NCBI RefSeq assembly: GCF_016862175.1
Contig: NZ_BOML01000056.1
Span: forward strand, 124,001-188,000
From: Paractinoplanes durhamensis
GTDB taxonomy: Bacteria; Actinomycetota; Actinomycetes; Mycobacteriales; Micromonosporaceae
Length of the DNA: 64,000 nucleotides
Reading direction: 5' to 3'
Numbering within the stretch: the first letter of the stretch is position 1; the number at the start of each line of letters is the position of its first letter. The notes below the pieces were generated by a model. The model did not search any database. It had not been told where the DNA came from and was given only the letters and a program-made list of their open reading frames with translations. A program made the translations under genes and the position numbers. Below, piece by piece: positions 16,621-25,064 of the stretch.

Positions 16621-18453
16621 CTAGGCCGGAGTGCGAGCTGCCTTGTAGTAGGCCTCGGCCCGGGCGGCGACACTCTGGGCCGAAGCGGTGCCGGTCAGCG
16701 CCGCCGCGAGCAGACTCGTGCCCGGGAAGACACGGTTGGCCAGCCGAAGCACCGCCCAGCCGCCGGTCCGGGCGGCGACCATCCGGCCGAAACGCCAGGC
16801 CGCGTCGCTGAAGCCGCCATCCTCGTAGGCAGGCCGGAGCGCGGCGGCGAGCGCAGCTTCCGCATCCGCCCGCGTCGGATGCACCCGAGTGATCACCAGC
16901 AGGTCGACCGCTCGCTCCGGTTCCGTCGGATCCAGACCATAGGCGGCGGCCGTGTGCAGAACGATCTCAGTGTGCGTGACCGCAGCCGTGCCGAGCAGGG
17001 TGATCGGAGCAAACGACCCGGCAACCGCCCCGACGACGCTGCCCAAGCTGCCGAACCGAGTGAACTGCTGCTTAGCCAGCCTCGCCAGCGCCCGATCGGA
17101 GGCCGCCGGATAGGAGCCACGAATCTCAGCCGCCCAGTCCCGGGCCCGAGGCCCAAAGGTCTGAACAGCCGCCAGCGCCAGCAGTTCCGGCGCGTGCCCC
17201 GGGTCAGCAATCAGCTTGGCCCAGGGCTCGGCGCGCTCGGCCATCGCAGCCACCGGTACAGCGGTCGCGAGCTCATGCTCATCCTCGACCAAAGACGGCG
17301 GAGGCAGCTCCTTCGGCTGCGCCGCGGTCGGCTGAGACGCGACCGGTCGAGGCGCCGGCGGCGGTTGCGGGGCGGCTTCCGGGGCTGCTGGTTCGAGGGC
17401 TGTGGGTTCAGGTGCTGCCAACCTGTCGGCCGATGCCTCCGGCGCAGTCGCCTCGGAATCTGCCGACTGGGGGACCGTCTGCTCGGGCTCGGCCGCGGTG
17501 GGCTCGGCCGCGGTGGGCTCGGCCGTCGCAATGATCGGCGAGTCGGGCGAAGGCGAGTTTGTGGCCGTCTCGATGCTTGCGGTCGTTTCGCCGGGTTCCG
17601 CAGGCGCGATGGCGGGAGCGGGTGCGGCAATGGGCACGGGTGCCGTAGCCGGCGTGGGCGCCGCAGCGGAATCGGTCGCGTTGGTTGCCGCCGCTTTGCG
17701 GGGTGCGCGCTTAGCCGGAGCTGCCTTTTTGGCGGGCGCGGCCTTCTTCGCCGGAACTCGCCTCGCGGGAGACCGATCCACCGCGGAGGCCGTCGACTCG
17801 TCGCGAGCGCGAGGAGGAGTTGCGTCCTGCGGCGCCGATTCTTCCTGAGCGGAAGGCGGACCTGCAGCCAGGGCCGTCGGCTCGTCCCGGGCGGGAGGCG
17901 CAGTTGCGGCCTGGGCCGGCGGCGTGGCCTGAGCGGGAGGCGCAGTTGCGGCCTGGGCCGGCGGCTTGGCGCGATCCGGAGGCGGGGTCGTGGCCTGAGT
18001 TGTCGATCTGGCCTGGGTGGCGGGCCGCGCTGTGGGCGTGGCAGGCGTGGTGGGTGGCACGGCAGGCTTCGGCTTTGCGATTGCCTCGGCGGGCGGGGCC
18101 GGGTGGGGCGACCGCGCGGCGGGGCGTGCCTTTCGGGGCGTCGGCTGCGCAGAAGGCTGGGTGGCGGCCTGATCGGGCCCGTCGGATGGTTGGGCGGGCG
18201 GCCGGGAAGGCGTACGGGAAGCGGGCTTTTGGGACGAACGGCCTGATCGTTGGGCAAATGCCGCACCCTCGACCGGGTGATCCTCCGCACTCGGCGGCCG
18301 GAAGGTGACCACCGGAGCCGCCTTCGCGGCGCGGCGTGGAGCCGGCGCGGCCGGTTGTTCCTCCGACTTGTCCTGCTCAGGCGCGCTGAACGCGGGCGGG
18401 GCGGACCGCGCACGGGGCGCACCCCGGCGCTCGCTGGGCGGCTTCTCCTCCAT
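16621..18453 (-). CDS. EcsC-like protein with a very long Pro/Ala-rich N-terminal region
   Basis: 610 residues. The first ~400 are low complexity, rich in Pro, Ala, Thr and Lys/Arg, with local repeats such as P-A-K-K-A-A-P-A-K-K and P-T-A-A-E-P-T-A-A-E-P. The last ~200 form an EcsC-like globular domain with 'V-V-G-A-V-A-G-S-F-A-P-I-T-L-L-G-T-A-A-V-T-H' (hydrophobic, Gly-rich) and 'L-H-T-A-A-A-Y-G'. The P-A-K-K repeats resemble histone-like or nucleoid-binding tails. The ATG at 18453 follows GGAG; the upstream extension to 18525 looks non-coding. Function unknown; no operon partner. Confidence 0.65.
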   Translation of the reverse strand: MEEKPPSERRGAPRARSAPPAFSAPEQDKSEEQPAAPAPRRAAKAAPVVTFRPPSAEDHPVEGAAFAQRSGRSSQKPASRTPSRPPAQPSDGPDQAATQPSAQPTPRKARPAARSPHPAPPAEAIAKPKPAVPPTTPATPTARPATQARSTTQATTPPPDRAKPPAQAATAPPAQATPPAQAATAPPARDEPTALAAGPPSAQEESAPQDATPPRARDESTASAVDRSPARRVPAKKAAPAKKAAPAKRAPRKAAATNATDSAAAPTPATAPVPIAAPAPAIAPAEPGETTASIETATNSPSPDSPIIATAEPTAAEPTAAEPEQTVPQSADSEATAPEASADRLAAPEPTALEPAAPEAAPQPPPAPRPVASQPTAAQPKELPPPSLVEDEHELATAVPVAAMAERAEPWAKLIADPGHAPELLALAAVQTFGPRARDWAAEIRGSYPAASDRALARLAKQQFTRFGSLGSVVGAVAGSFAPITLLGTAAVTHTEIVLHTAAAYGLDPTEPERAVDLLVITRVHPTRADAEAALAAALRPAYEDGGFSDAAWRFGRMVAARTGGWAVLRLANRVFPGTSLLAAALTGTASAQSVAARAEAYYKAARTPA

Positions 18454-18599
18454 GCCGTGGCAGCCTAGCCGTAACGAGCGCATTTCACCTGCTGGAGTCC
18501 GGTGCGGCGCCCGCGCCGCGCGCAAGTGGGCAACCTCTTTGTGCGGCCATGACCGGGTCCGGTATCCTCAACCGTCGGTGGCCTGCAGAGGCCGCCGGG

Positions 18600-18690
18600 G
18601 GAGACTTCGCCTAGTCTGGTCTATGGCGCCGCACTGCTAATGCGGTTGGGGTTTTATAGCCCCTCCCGGGTTCGAATCCCGGAGTCTCCG
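18600..18690 (+). tRNA. tRNA-Ser (GCT anticodon)
   Basis: 91 nt. Acceptor stem GGAGACT/AGTCTCC, discriminator G. Anticodon stem CCGCA/TGCGG encloses CTGCTAA, so the anticodon is GCT, reading AGC/AGU serine codons. A long variable arm (TTGGGGTTTTATAGCCCC) and TTCGAAT T-loop fit a class II serine tRNA. CCA is not encoded. Confidence 0.95.
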
Positions 18691-18725
18691 CGTGTTTCGC
18701 CGGTGTGTATGCTGGCACAGCACGA

Positions 18726-18798
18726 GCGCCCGTAGCTCAATGGATAGAGCATCTGACTACGGATCAGAAGGTTAGGGGTTCGAGTCCCTTCGGGCGCA
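18726..18798 (+). tRNA. tRNA-Arg (ACG anticodon), island integration target
   Basis: 73 nt. Acceptor stem GCGCCCG/CGGGCGC, discriminator A. Anticodon stem TCTGA/TCAGA with loop CTACGGA gives anticodon ACG, read as inosine-CG for CGU/CGC/CGA. From the first base of the anticodon loop (18757) onward the sequence is repeated at 44665, so the 3' half of this functional tRNA is supplied by the inserted element. CCA is not encoded. Confidence 0.96.
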
Positions 18799-18801
18799 CA
18801 A
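18757..18801 (+). repeat. attL: 45-bp direct repeat (3' half of tRNA-Arg)
   Basis: Starts at base C32 of the tRNA-Arg anticodon loop and runs 3 nt past the discriminator. It is identical over 45 bp to 44665-44709. The base just before differs (A here, C at the right copy), as does the base just after (C here, G at the right copy), which sets the limits. Confidence 0.93.
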
Positions 18802-20345
18802 CATCATCAGGGGTCTGGACTGCAGTGATGCGGGCCGGACCCTTCTCGCTGTCTGTCGTATTCGGACGGTGGGTGTCACGTGGGTGCGACCGGGGTGCCA
18901 CCTCCAAAACGGTGTTTTCGCGGGCTGACCGCGTCGCGACCTGCGGCTTTACGGCCGGCTTCCGCTTGGCCGAGGCCGAAGCACCTGTTTTCGGTTTCGC
19001 CGGGGCGGGAGCCGCTGTTTTCGGTCCGCGGTCCGGGCGGTTCTTGCGGGCCTTGGTCTTGATCTTCTTGCGGGTGCGGCGGGCGGCGGTCAGGACCAGT
19101 TGGGCGGTGGCGTCGGCGCAGCGGCGCTGGATCTGGGGCAGGACGCTTGGTGTAGGTGTCGGCGGTGACCACGATGCTGGAGTGCCCGAGCAGGTCCTGC
19201 AGTGTCTTCAGGTCCGCGCCGGCCTCATGCGCCAGCGACGCGGCGCCATGGCGCAGGTCGTGGAGCCGGACCGGGGGCAGGCCGGCGCGGCGGGCGAGGA
19301 TCCTGAACCGGGTGGTGGCGTAGTTCGGGTTGATCGGCAGCCCGTCCGGACGGATGAATACGTAGCCGGTGTCGGTCCACGTTTTGCCGTTCTCGGAGGC
19401 CTCGGCCTTGCGGTCCTGTTCGTAACGGCGGTGTACGCGCAGGATCTGCACGCTGCGTTTGTCCAGGGCGACCGCCCAGGGTCCGGCCGGGGTCTTCGGG
19501 TCGCCCTCGACGACCTGGTAGCCGACGGTCGTGCGGTTGCGTTCGATGGTGAGTACGCCTCGGTCGAGGTCGATGTCGGACCAGCGCAGCCCGCACAGTT
19601 CGCCGCGGCGCAGGCCGCGGAGGCCGGCGAGCCATCAGAGGGCGAACAGCGGGTCGTCGTTGACGCTGCCGAGAAACTCGGCAAGCTGGTCCGCGGTCCA
19701 CACCGCCACCGCCGGGTGAACCCCGGTCTGCTCCCAGGACTCGACCCGGGCGTCGGTCCACACCTTCGCGTGCGGCTGCTGATAGCCCTTGATCTCGATG
19801 TGCCGGGCTGGATTGCAGTCCAGCACGCCTTCCTTGACGGCCAGGTTGAGCGCGGCGCGCAGGGTGGTCCGCAGGTGGCTCATCGCCGCCGCGGACTGCG
19901 GTCGGCCTTTGGTGTTGCGGGTATCGGCGATAGCGGCGAACACGGTGCGCAGGAGTTGGGCGTCGAGGTCGGCCAGCCGGTACCGGCCGAGATACGGGAT
20001 CAGGACGGCGTCGACGTCGCGGGTGTAGTGGAAACGGGTCGTCGCCCGGATGCTGGTCCGGGAGTCGAGCCAATGCCGCAGCCACCGCTCGACCGTCCAG
20101 CCCTGCGCGGTGCGGTCCGCCGCGCCGGCGGACAGGAACTCGTCGCGGGCCTGCCGGGCGGCGGCCTGCGACGGGTAGCCGCCGCGCCGGGCCCGTTCCC
20201 GGCCGCCGAGCAGGTTGGTCGCCGAGCAGTGGAAGTACCAGGTGCCGTGGCCGCGCTCGCCGAGCTGGGGGCAGGACTGCTCGAGGCGCCGCCGGTCGGC
20301 GTCGCGGCATCCGCATCGTTTGAAGATCACACCCGGACCCGACAT
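18764..20345 (-). pseudogene. Tyrosine integrase of the island, broken by a nonsense codon and a frameshift
   Basis: Phage-type tyrosine recombinase that would have moved the island. The N-terminal part (20345 to 19638) has a Cys/His-rich start (C-G-C-R-D) and an AP2-like/core-binding domain. At 19635-19637 an in-frame TGA replaces what is usually Trp, just before the catalytic Arg block 'L-R-G-L-R-R-G-E-L'. The same frame continues through 'L-H-D-L-R-H-G-A-A-S-L' (His, Arg) and 'L-L-G-H-S-S-I' to the nucleophile region 'T-A-D-T-Y-T'. There a one-base insertion near 19147-19151 shifts the frame. Removing that base restores a frame (S-V-L-P-Q-I-Q-R-R) that runs into the antisense of the tRNA and stops at 18764. 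Both lesions hit essential regions, so the enzyme is predicted inactive unless these are sequencing errors. Confidence 0.85.
18809..18844 (+). terminator. Hairpin after tRNA-Arg, supplied by the island
   Basis: Stem GGGTCTGG / CCGGACCC around a TGCAGTGATG-containing loop, followed by TTCTCGCT. The same kind of hairpin, partly similar in sequence, follows the right att copy. The island therefore brings both a new tRNA 3' end and a replacement terminator. Confidence 0.6.
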
Positions 20346-20818
20346 GACGCACCACCTTGCTGGTCACTGACTTGGAGGCACCGACTTTGCTTCACGGTGC
20401 GCCTCCGGCTCGGCGGAAGGCAGTCACTCGCCGGGGTGATCCCGGCGGGCACTCCCCACTCAGGCGGAAACGATCTCAACTCTCGCTCTGGGTGATGGCA
20501 AGCGTAGTGATCAGCCGCGCACCTGCGAGTCGATGCGAGCGCATGTGCTGCGGGTGCCGGCCACCGGGCCGCGGAGTCGACCGGTGGTTCCCGGAGCCGA
20601 CGGAACGGGTGGGCCGCTCGGTCGGGTCGCCGGAAAGGATCCGTGAGGTGTCATCTGGCTCATCCGCAAACCGATCCGCTGGCGGGGCTCGGCGTGAACG
20701 CTGTTCGGCTGGAGTCGGGCCTGCTCACTCGCCGTGTTGGTCATCGCCTGAGTTGCGGTCGGGGAGGGGCGCGACGCCTGGCGGGCGATGGCCGCTCCGA
20801 TGGTCGGCCCCGTCGTGG
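20346..20818. other. Non-coding stretch beside the integrase
   Basis: 473 bp between the integrase start and the DUF4386 gene. Open frames exist on the plus strand but look like GC-driven shadows without recognisable domains. I found no excisionase or AlpA-like helix-turn-helix gene, which would normally be expected here. Confidence 0.4.
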
Positions 20819-21532
20819 CTACGAGCCCGTTTCGGGTGCTACCGGTTCGCCCGCGGCCCGAGCTGGGATCGGGGACGCCTTGAAGCCTTTGACGATGAGG
20901 TAGATGCCGAACGACAGTTCCCAGATGAACTCCGGGATAGTCGCGATGCCCTGTAGTGCGGACCCGCGTTCGATGACGTTGAACATGACGGCGATTCCCG
21001 AGGCGGCGACCAGGGGGCCTCCGATGATTCCCAGCATCGCCATGCCTCGTGGCAGCAGCCCGGACCGGTACATCAGGGAGCCGAGGATCATGCCGTTCGC
21101 GACGCCGGCGAGGATGCCGGGCCCGACCAGGAACGCCCGGTCGTAGATGGCGACGAACGCCTGTCCGAGAGCCGGTTCGGTGCCGGCCGTACCTTGCTGC
21201 CGCATGAAGACGAACGTGAGGAGGCTGACGATGCCGATGGCGATGAAGGTGCCCTCGACGAGGCGGGCCGCGACGTAGCCCAGGGCGAGGCTTTCGCTGT
21301 ATCGCCTGAACAAGGCGTACGGCACGACGGCGGTGCCGACGTTGGCGATGATGAGGATGAGTTCGAGGGCGGCGCCCAGGGCCACGCCGGCGGTGGGGTC
21401 GGCGCCGCTTCCGGTGATCAGGCCGGGGTTGTCCCGCACCGGGGCGTAGAGGATGAAGTACGCCGGGATCGAGGTGACGAAGGTGACGACCATCAACCAG
21501 CCGGTCAGCGTGGCGATCTTCCTGGTGTCCAC
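20819..21532 (-). CDS. DUF4386-family membrane protein
   Basis: 237 residues with about six membrane helices, starting 'M-D-T-R-K-I-A-T-L-T-G-W-L' and containing the 'Y-V-A-A-R-L-V-E-G' and 'G-S-L-M-Y-R-S-G-L-L-P-R' elements typical of DUF4386 proteins. Function unknown; these proteins are often found next to stress regulators. It is the last gene of a minus-strand group that begins with the oxidoreductase at 22795. A GGAGATC ribosome-binding site precedes the ATG. Confidence 0.75.
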   Translation of the reverse strand: MDTRKIATLTGWLMVVTFVTSIPAYFILYAPVRDNPGLITGSGADPTAGVALGAALELILIIANVGTAVVPYALFRRYSESLALGYVAARLVEGTFIAIGIVSLLTFVFMRQQGTAGTEPALGQAFVAIYDRAFLVGPGILAGVANGMILGSLMYRSGLLPRGMAMLGIIGGPLVAASGIAVMFNVIERGSALQGIATIPEFIWELSFGIYLIVKGFKASPIPARAAGEPVAPETGS

Positions 21533-21559
21533 GAGACGATCTCCTTTCTGGTGGGTGTC

Positions 21560-21820
21560 TCAGCGGCTCGCGATGCGGGTCAGGAGCCGGCGGCGGAGTC
21601 GGTGTAGCTGCGGCATCAGGCCGTAGATGACGATCGGCACCGCGATGGTGGCGAGCACGAACGTGCGCACGACCGGGGTGAGCGTGCTCAGCCAGTCACC
21701 GAGGGCGAAGTTGAGGGCGAGGAGTGTCGGGAAGACGGCCAGCCAGATCATCAGGGCCAGTTGGTGCTTGCTCGGAGGTCCAGGCTGGGCGGTGCGGGGA
21801 TTCGAGGTCGGGTGGGTCAT
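21560..21820 (-). CDS. Small two-helix membrane protein
   Basis: 86 residues: ~20 polar residues, helix 1 (about 23-42, 'L-A-L-M-I-W-L-A-V-F-P-T-L'), a short loop, helix 2 (about 50-68) and a basic Arg-rich tail. Similar segments occur at the C-terminus of some monooxygenase-like membrane proteins, but no enzyme domain is present here. It lies between the oxidoreductase and DUF4386 genes in the same direction, with GGAGCCACC upstream, so it is likely co-transcribed. Confidence 0.6.
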   Translation of the reverse strand: MTHPTSNPRTAQPGPPSKHQLALMIWLAVFPTLLALNFALGDWLSTLTPVVRTFVLATIAVPIVIYGLMPQLHRLRRRLLTRIASR

Positions 21821-21868
21821 GGTGGCTCCTTCGGGTACGCGTTGGTGGTCTGGTCTGGTCTGGTCTGG

Positions 21869-22795
21869 TCAGGGCAGTTGGTGGTGGTCGGCGTCGTGAA
21901 CAGCGGTGCGCACGTCGTCGTCGACGAGGTCGGTGTTGAGCGCGATGGCCGCCGCGGAACCGGCACCGGCGGCGGTGATGACCTGGGCGCGCGGGTCGAT
22001 GACGTTGCCGGCGGCCCAGACTCCAGGAACGCTGGTACGTCCGGTGGTGTCGGCGGTGACCCAGCCGTCGCCATCGACGTCGCAGCCGAGGCCGACCAGG
22101 AGGCGGTTGTTCGGCATGAAGCGGGGCGGCACGAACAACGCGTCGCAGGCCACGACACAACCGTCGTGCAGTTGGACACCGCGAAGCCGGTCGTCGTCGA
22201 TGACCAACTGGTCGATGGCGCCTTCGACGACGCCGATGCCACAGGCGGCCAGCCCGGTCCGATCGACGGCGGTGAGGGTGCCGGGTGCGGTGAAGTAGAC
22301 GAGGTCATCGCTCCACTGGCGGACAATCTGCGCGTACCGTACGGAGCCCGCGGTCCCGCCGAGGACGCCGAGCCGGCGATCGCGGACTTCGTAGCCGTGG
22401 CAGTAGGGGCAGTGCAGGACGTCGCGGGCCCACCGCTCCCGCAAGCCCGGCAGTTCGTCGCGCAGGCCGGTCGTGATCAGCAGCCGCCGTGCCGAGATCC
22501 GCTGCCCGCCGGCGAGGGCGACCCGGAACCCGCCGCGGCCGTCCGAGGCCAGGTCGGTGACCGTGCCATCGAGGATTCACCGCCGTAGTGTTGGACCTCC
22601 TTGCGGCCCGACAGGAGGAGTTCGCCGGGTGGGAGGCCGTCGCGGGACAGGTAACCGTGCATGTGGCTGGCCGGGGGCATTGCGCGGTGTCCCGGCGTCG
22701 ACCACGATGACCTTGCGGCGGGCCCGGGACAGGACCAGTGCCGCGGATAATCCGGCGGCGCCGCCACCGATGACTGCTACGTCGTACTTGCTCAT
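21869..22795 (-). pseudogene. Thioredoxin-reductase-like flavoprotein with two compensating frameshifts
   Basis: The intact gene would encode ~308 residues of the two-domain NAD(P)/FAD thioredoxin-reductase fold: 'V-A-V-I-G-G-G-A-A-G-L' near the N-terminus, redox motif 'C-P-Y-C-H-G-Y-E', and late 'V-W-A-A-G-N-V'. An extra C in a C5 run after 'G-T-P-R-N-A-P' shifts the frame. A missing base after 'V-Q-H-Y-G-G-E' shifts it back. Total length is a multiple of three, so the two changes cancel, but ~40 residues between are scrambled. Both sites are short homopolymers, so sequencing error is possible. It is divergent from an XRE-cupin regulator. Confidence 0.75.
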
Positions 22796-22864
22796 GCCCA
22801 CCACGCTGGACCCCGTCCGAGCGCTTGCCAACGAACGTTGCTGTTCCTGGGAAATCAGAGTGGG

Positions 22865-23458
22865 ATGAGCGTCGTGGATGACACGTCGGCGGCGATCACC
22901 GCCGCGCTCGAGCAGGTCGGGCCCCGACTCAAGCGGATCCGTACGCAACGCCGGATCACCCTCACCGGCCTCGCCGACACCACGGGTATCTCGAAGAGCA
23001 CGTTGTCGCGGCTGGAGACCGGGCAGCGGCGGCCGACCCTGGAACTGCTTCTCGCGCTGTCGCAGGCCTACCGGGTGCCGTTGGACGATCTGGTCGGCGC
23101 GCCCGAGGTGGGTGACCCGCGGATCCGGCTCAAACCCGGCCGGGTCAAGGGCCGGGCGGTCATCCCGCTGACCCGCCAGCCCGACGGCATGCAGGTGTGG
23201 AAGATCGTCATCCCGACCGGCAAGGTCAACCCGCAGCGGCGCGGACATGACGGTCACGAATGGATCTATGTGCTGTCCGGCCACATGCGTCTTGTTCTCG
23301 GTGACCAGGACTGGGTGCTCGGGCCCGGCGAGGTCGCCGAGTTCGACACCCAGGTGCCGCACTGGTTCGGCAGCGCCGGCGACGAACCCGCCGAGATCCT
23401 CAGCATCTTCGCCCGGCCAGGCGAACGCATGAACGTCCGAACGACCCCGGCTACCTAG
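22865..23458 (+). CDS. XRE-cupin transcriptional regulator
   Basis: 197 residues. An N-terminal XRE helix-turn-helix (~20-75, 'L-T-G-L-A-D-T-T-G-I-S-K-S-T-L-S-R-L-E-T-G') is joined to a C-terminal cupin (~105-185) with 'H-D-G-H-E-W-I-Y-V-L-S-G' and 'P-H-W-F-G-S', the metal or ligand-binding cupin boxes. Such regulators sense a small molecule. It is divergent from the flavoprotein gene, with a ~70-bp shared promoter region, so it probably controls that gene and the two membrane proteins behind it. ATG at 22865 is chosen because it is the family N-terminus. Confidence 0.88.
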   Translation: MSVVDDTSAAITAALEQVGPRLKRIRTQRRITLTGLADTTGISKSTLSRLETGQRRPTLELLLALSQAYRVPLDDLVGAPEVGDPRIRLKPGRVKGRAVIPLTRQPDGMQVWKIVIPTGKVNPQRRGHDGHEWIYVLSGHMRLVLGDQDWVLGPGEVAEFDTQVPHWFGSAGDEPAEILSIFARPGERMNVRTTPAT

Positions 23459-23503
23459 CCGGCCGACGCGGTCTCTGCTGCTGAGGGCCGCCGACGGGGG
23501 TGG

Positions 23504-24280
23504 TCAGCCGGTGTTCGGGTTGACGATCGCCTGGATGATCACGAACGCGGCGACGGCGAAGACGAGGTAGGCGAAGGCTCGCTGCAGTCGCCGGGCGGGC
23601 AGGCGGCCGGCGAGCCGGCCGGCGGCGAGGGAGCCGGCGACGGCGGCGACGGTGAAGGCGGCGGCGATGCGGTAGTCGATGGGGGCGTCGCCGGCGTGGG
23701 CGGCGAACCCGGCCGCGGAGTTGATGACGATGATGGCCAGGGAGGTGCCGACGGCCAGGGGCATGGGCAGGCCGAGGAGCAGCACGAGGGCGGGGATGAT
23801 CAGGAAGCCGCCGCCGACGCCGAACAGGCCGGTGAGGAACCCGACGGCGAGCCCGACGGCGACGGCTTTGGGTAGGCAGCCGCGCCAGTTGATCCCGCCG
23901 CCGGGCAGCGCGCAGTCACCGCCGGCCTCGTCCTGATCACGCAGCATCCGGATCCCGGCGGCGACCATGAGCACGGCGAACCCGACCAGGACGATGCGGG
24001 GGTCGAGCAGGCGGTTGACGGCGGCACCGGCGAACGCGGCCACGGCGCCGGCGCCGCCGACGATGCCGGCGAGGCGCCACTGGATCTGCCGGGCCCGCAG
24101 CCGGGGAAACACGGCGGTGGTCGAGGAGATCCCGACGACCAGCAGTGATGTCGGGACGGCGGCGGCCAGCGGCAGTCCGGTGCCGTAGACGAGGGCGGGG
24201 ACGGCGAGGATGGATCCGCCGCCGCCGAGCAGCCCGAGCAGGACGCCGATGATCGCGCCGAAACCGATCGCGGCGATCAT
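23504..24280 (-). CDS. tauE: TauE/SafE-family sulfite or sulfur-compound exporter
   Basis: 258 residues, about eight membrane helices in two homologous halves. Each half has the Gly-rich signature: 'L-L-G-L-L-G-G-G-G-S-I-L-A-V-P' and 'L-T-G-L-F-G-V-G-G-G-F-L-I-I-P'. In Staphylococcus aureus tauE is part of the CstR regulon and is thought to move sulfite or thiosulfate out of the cell. Here it lies behind a thioredoxin gene in the same direction (178-bp gap), downstream of palindromic operator 1. Substrate inferred from context. Confidence 0.85.
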   Translation of the reverse strand: MIAAIGFGAIIGVLLGLLGGGGSILAVPALVYGTGLPLAAAVPTSLLVVGISSTTAVFPRLRARQIQWRLAGIVGGAGAVAAFAGAAVNRLLDPRIVLVGFAVLMVAAGIRMLRDQDEAGGDCALPGGGINWRGCLPKAVAVGLAVGFLTGLFGVGGGFLIIPALVLLLGLPMPLAVGTSLAIIVINSAAGFAAHAGDAPIDYRIAAAFTVAAVAGSLAAGRLAGRLPARRLQRAFAYLVFAVAAFVIIQAIVNPNTG

Positions 24281-24458
24281 GTCCGGCAGCCGGTCGCGGA
24301 CCGGTGCGATCGCGGCTGCGCGACGTTATGCGGGAGGGAGTGCGGGCCCGCGGTACCGCCGTTGTGGATCATCTGGTGGCTGCTCCCCGTTTGATCGGTG
24401 TGGATCGGACAGTTGCTCGCACACCCCCGGTGCCGTGCCGGCACGCTGAAGGCCGGGG

Positions 24459-24833
24459 TCAGCCCGCCGTGGGCTGGTTGCGTTCGGCCTGCGCGGCGCG
24501 GATCTGGTCCATGTCGAGGTCGCGTACGGACTGGATGATCTGTTCCAGGGTGGCGGCCGGGAGGGCGCCGGGCTGGGAGAACACCAGCACGCCGTCGCGG
24601 AAGGCCATCAAGGTCGGGATCGAGGTGATCCGGGCCGCTGCGGCCAGTGCTGTCTCGGCCTCTGTGTCGATCTTGCCGAAGACGATGTCCGGGTGCTTCT
24701 CGCTGGCGCGCTCGAAGACCGGCGCGAAGCTGCGGCAAGGGGTGCACCAGGCGGCCCAGAAGTCCGCGAGCACGATCCCGCCGTCGCCGATCGTCTTCTC
24801 GAAGTTGTCCTGCTTCAGGGCCGTGCTGGCCAT
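24459..24833 (-). CDS. Thioredoxin (WCTPC active site)
   Basis: 124 residues, cytosolic thiol-disulfide oxidoreductase. Active site W-C-T-P-C (Cys30, Cys33), with a Thr where Gly is usual; cis-Pro loop 'S-I-P-T-L-M'. It shares high similarity with the thioredoxin at 29340. It starts 42 bp from operator 1 (24875-24890), so it is predicted to be induced with the sulfur regulon and could reduce persulfides carried by rhodaneses or supply electrons to ArsC. ATG at 24833 follows AGGAGGACC; the longer reading to 25220 overlaps the operators and is not real. Confidence 0.88.
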   Translation of the reverse strand: MASTALKQDNFEKTIGDGGIVLADFWAAWCTPCRSFAPVFERASEKHPDIVFGKIDTEAETALAAAARITSIPTLMAFRDGVLVFSQPGALPAATLEQIIQSVRDLDMDQIRAAQAERNQPTAG

Positions 24834-24874
24834 GCTGGTCCTCCTGCCGTCGCGGGTCTCGTCTCCAGTCAAGC

Positions 24875-24890
24875 ATACCCCTGGGGGTAT
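24875..24890. promoter_or_regulatory. CstR/CsoR-type operator 1
   Basis: ATACCCCTGGGGGTAT: 6-bp arms ATACCC/GGGTAT with a 4-bp centre. It lies upstream of the thioredoxin-tauE unit, in the divergent promoter region with operator 2. Confidence 0.75.
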
Positions 24891-24972
24891 AGATTCCGGG
24901 TTCGGTGGGTGATTCAGGTCATCGGCGTTACGGGGGTCAACTCGACGGCGTACGTGGCTATGGTGAGACTTA

Positions 24973-24990
24973 GATACCCTGGGGGGTATC
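24973..24990. promoter_or_regulatory. CstR/CsoR-type operator 2
   Basis: GATACCCTGGGGGGTATC: perfect 7-bp arms GATACCC/GGGTATC with centre TGGG. It lies 75 bp before the rhodanese gene at 25065. Confidence 0.78.
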
Positions 24991-25064
24991 AGGTAGTGTG
25001 GTGGAGCTGATCGCTTCGGCTTGGTCACCGCGAGACCTTCCACGACGACAAGCAGGGGAGCTTC

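Noticed and set aside
16609..18246. A 545-residue plus-strand Arg/Gly-rich open frame
   Set aside because: It is the mirror of the Pro/Ala-rich EcsC-like gene; the composition is what antisense of such a repeat gives.
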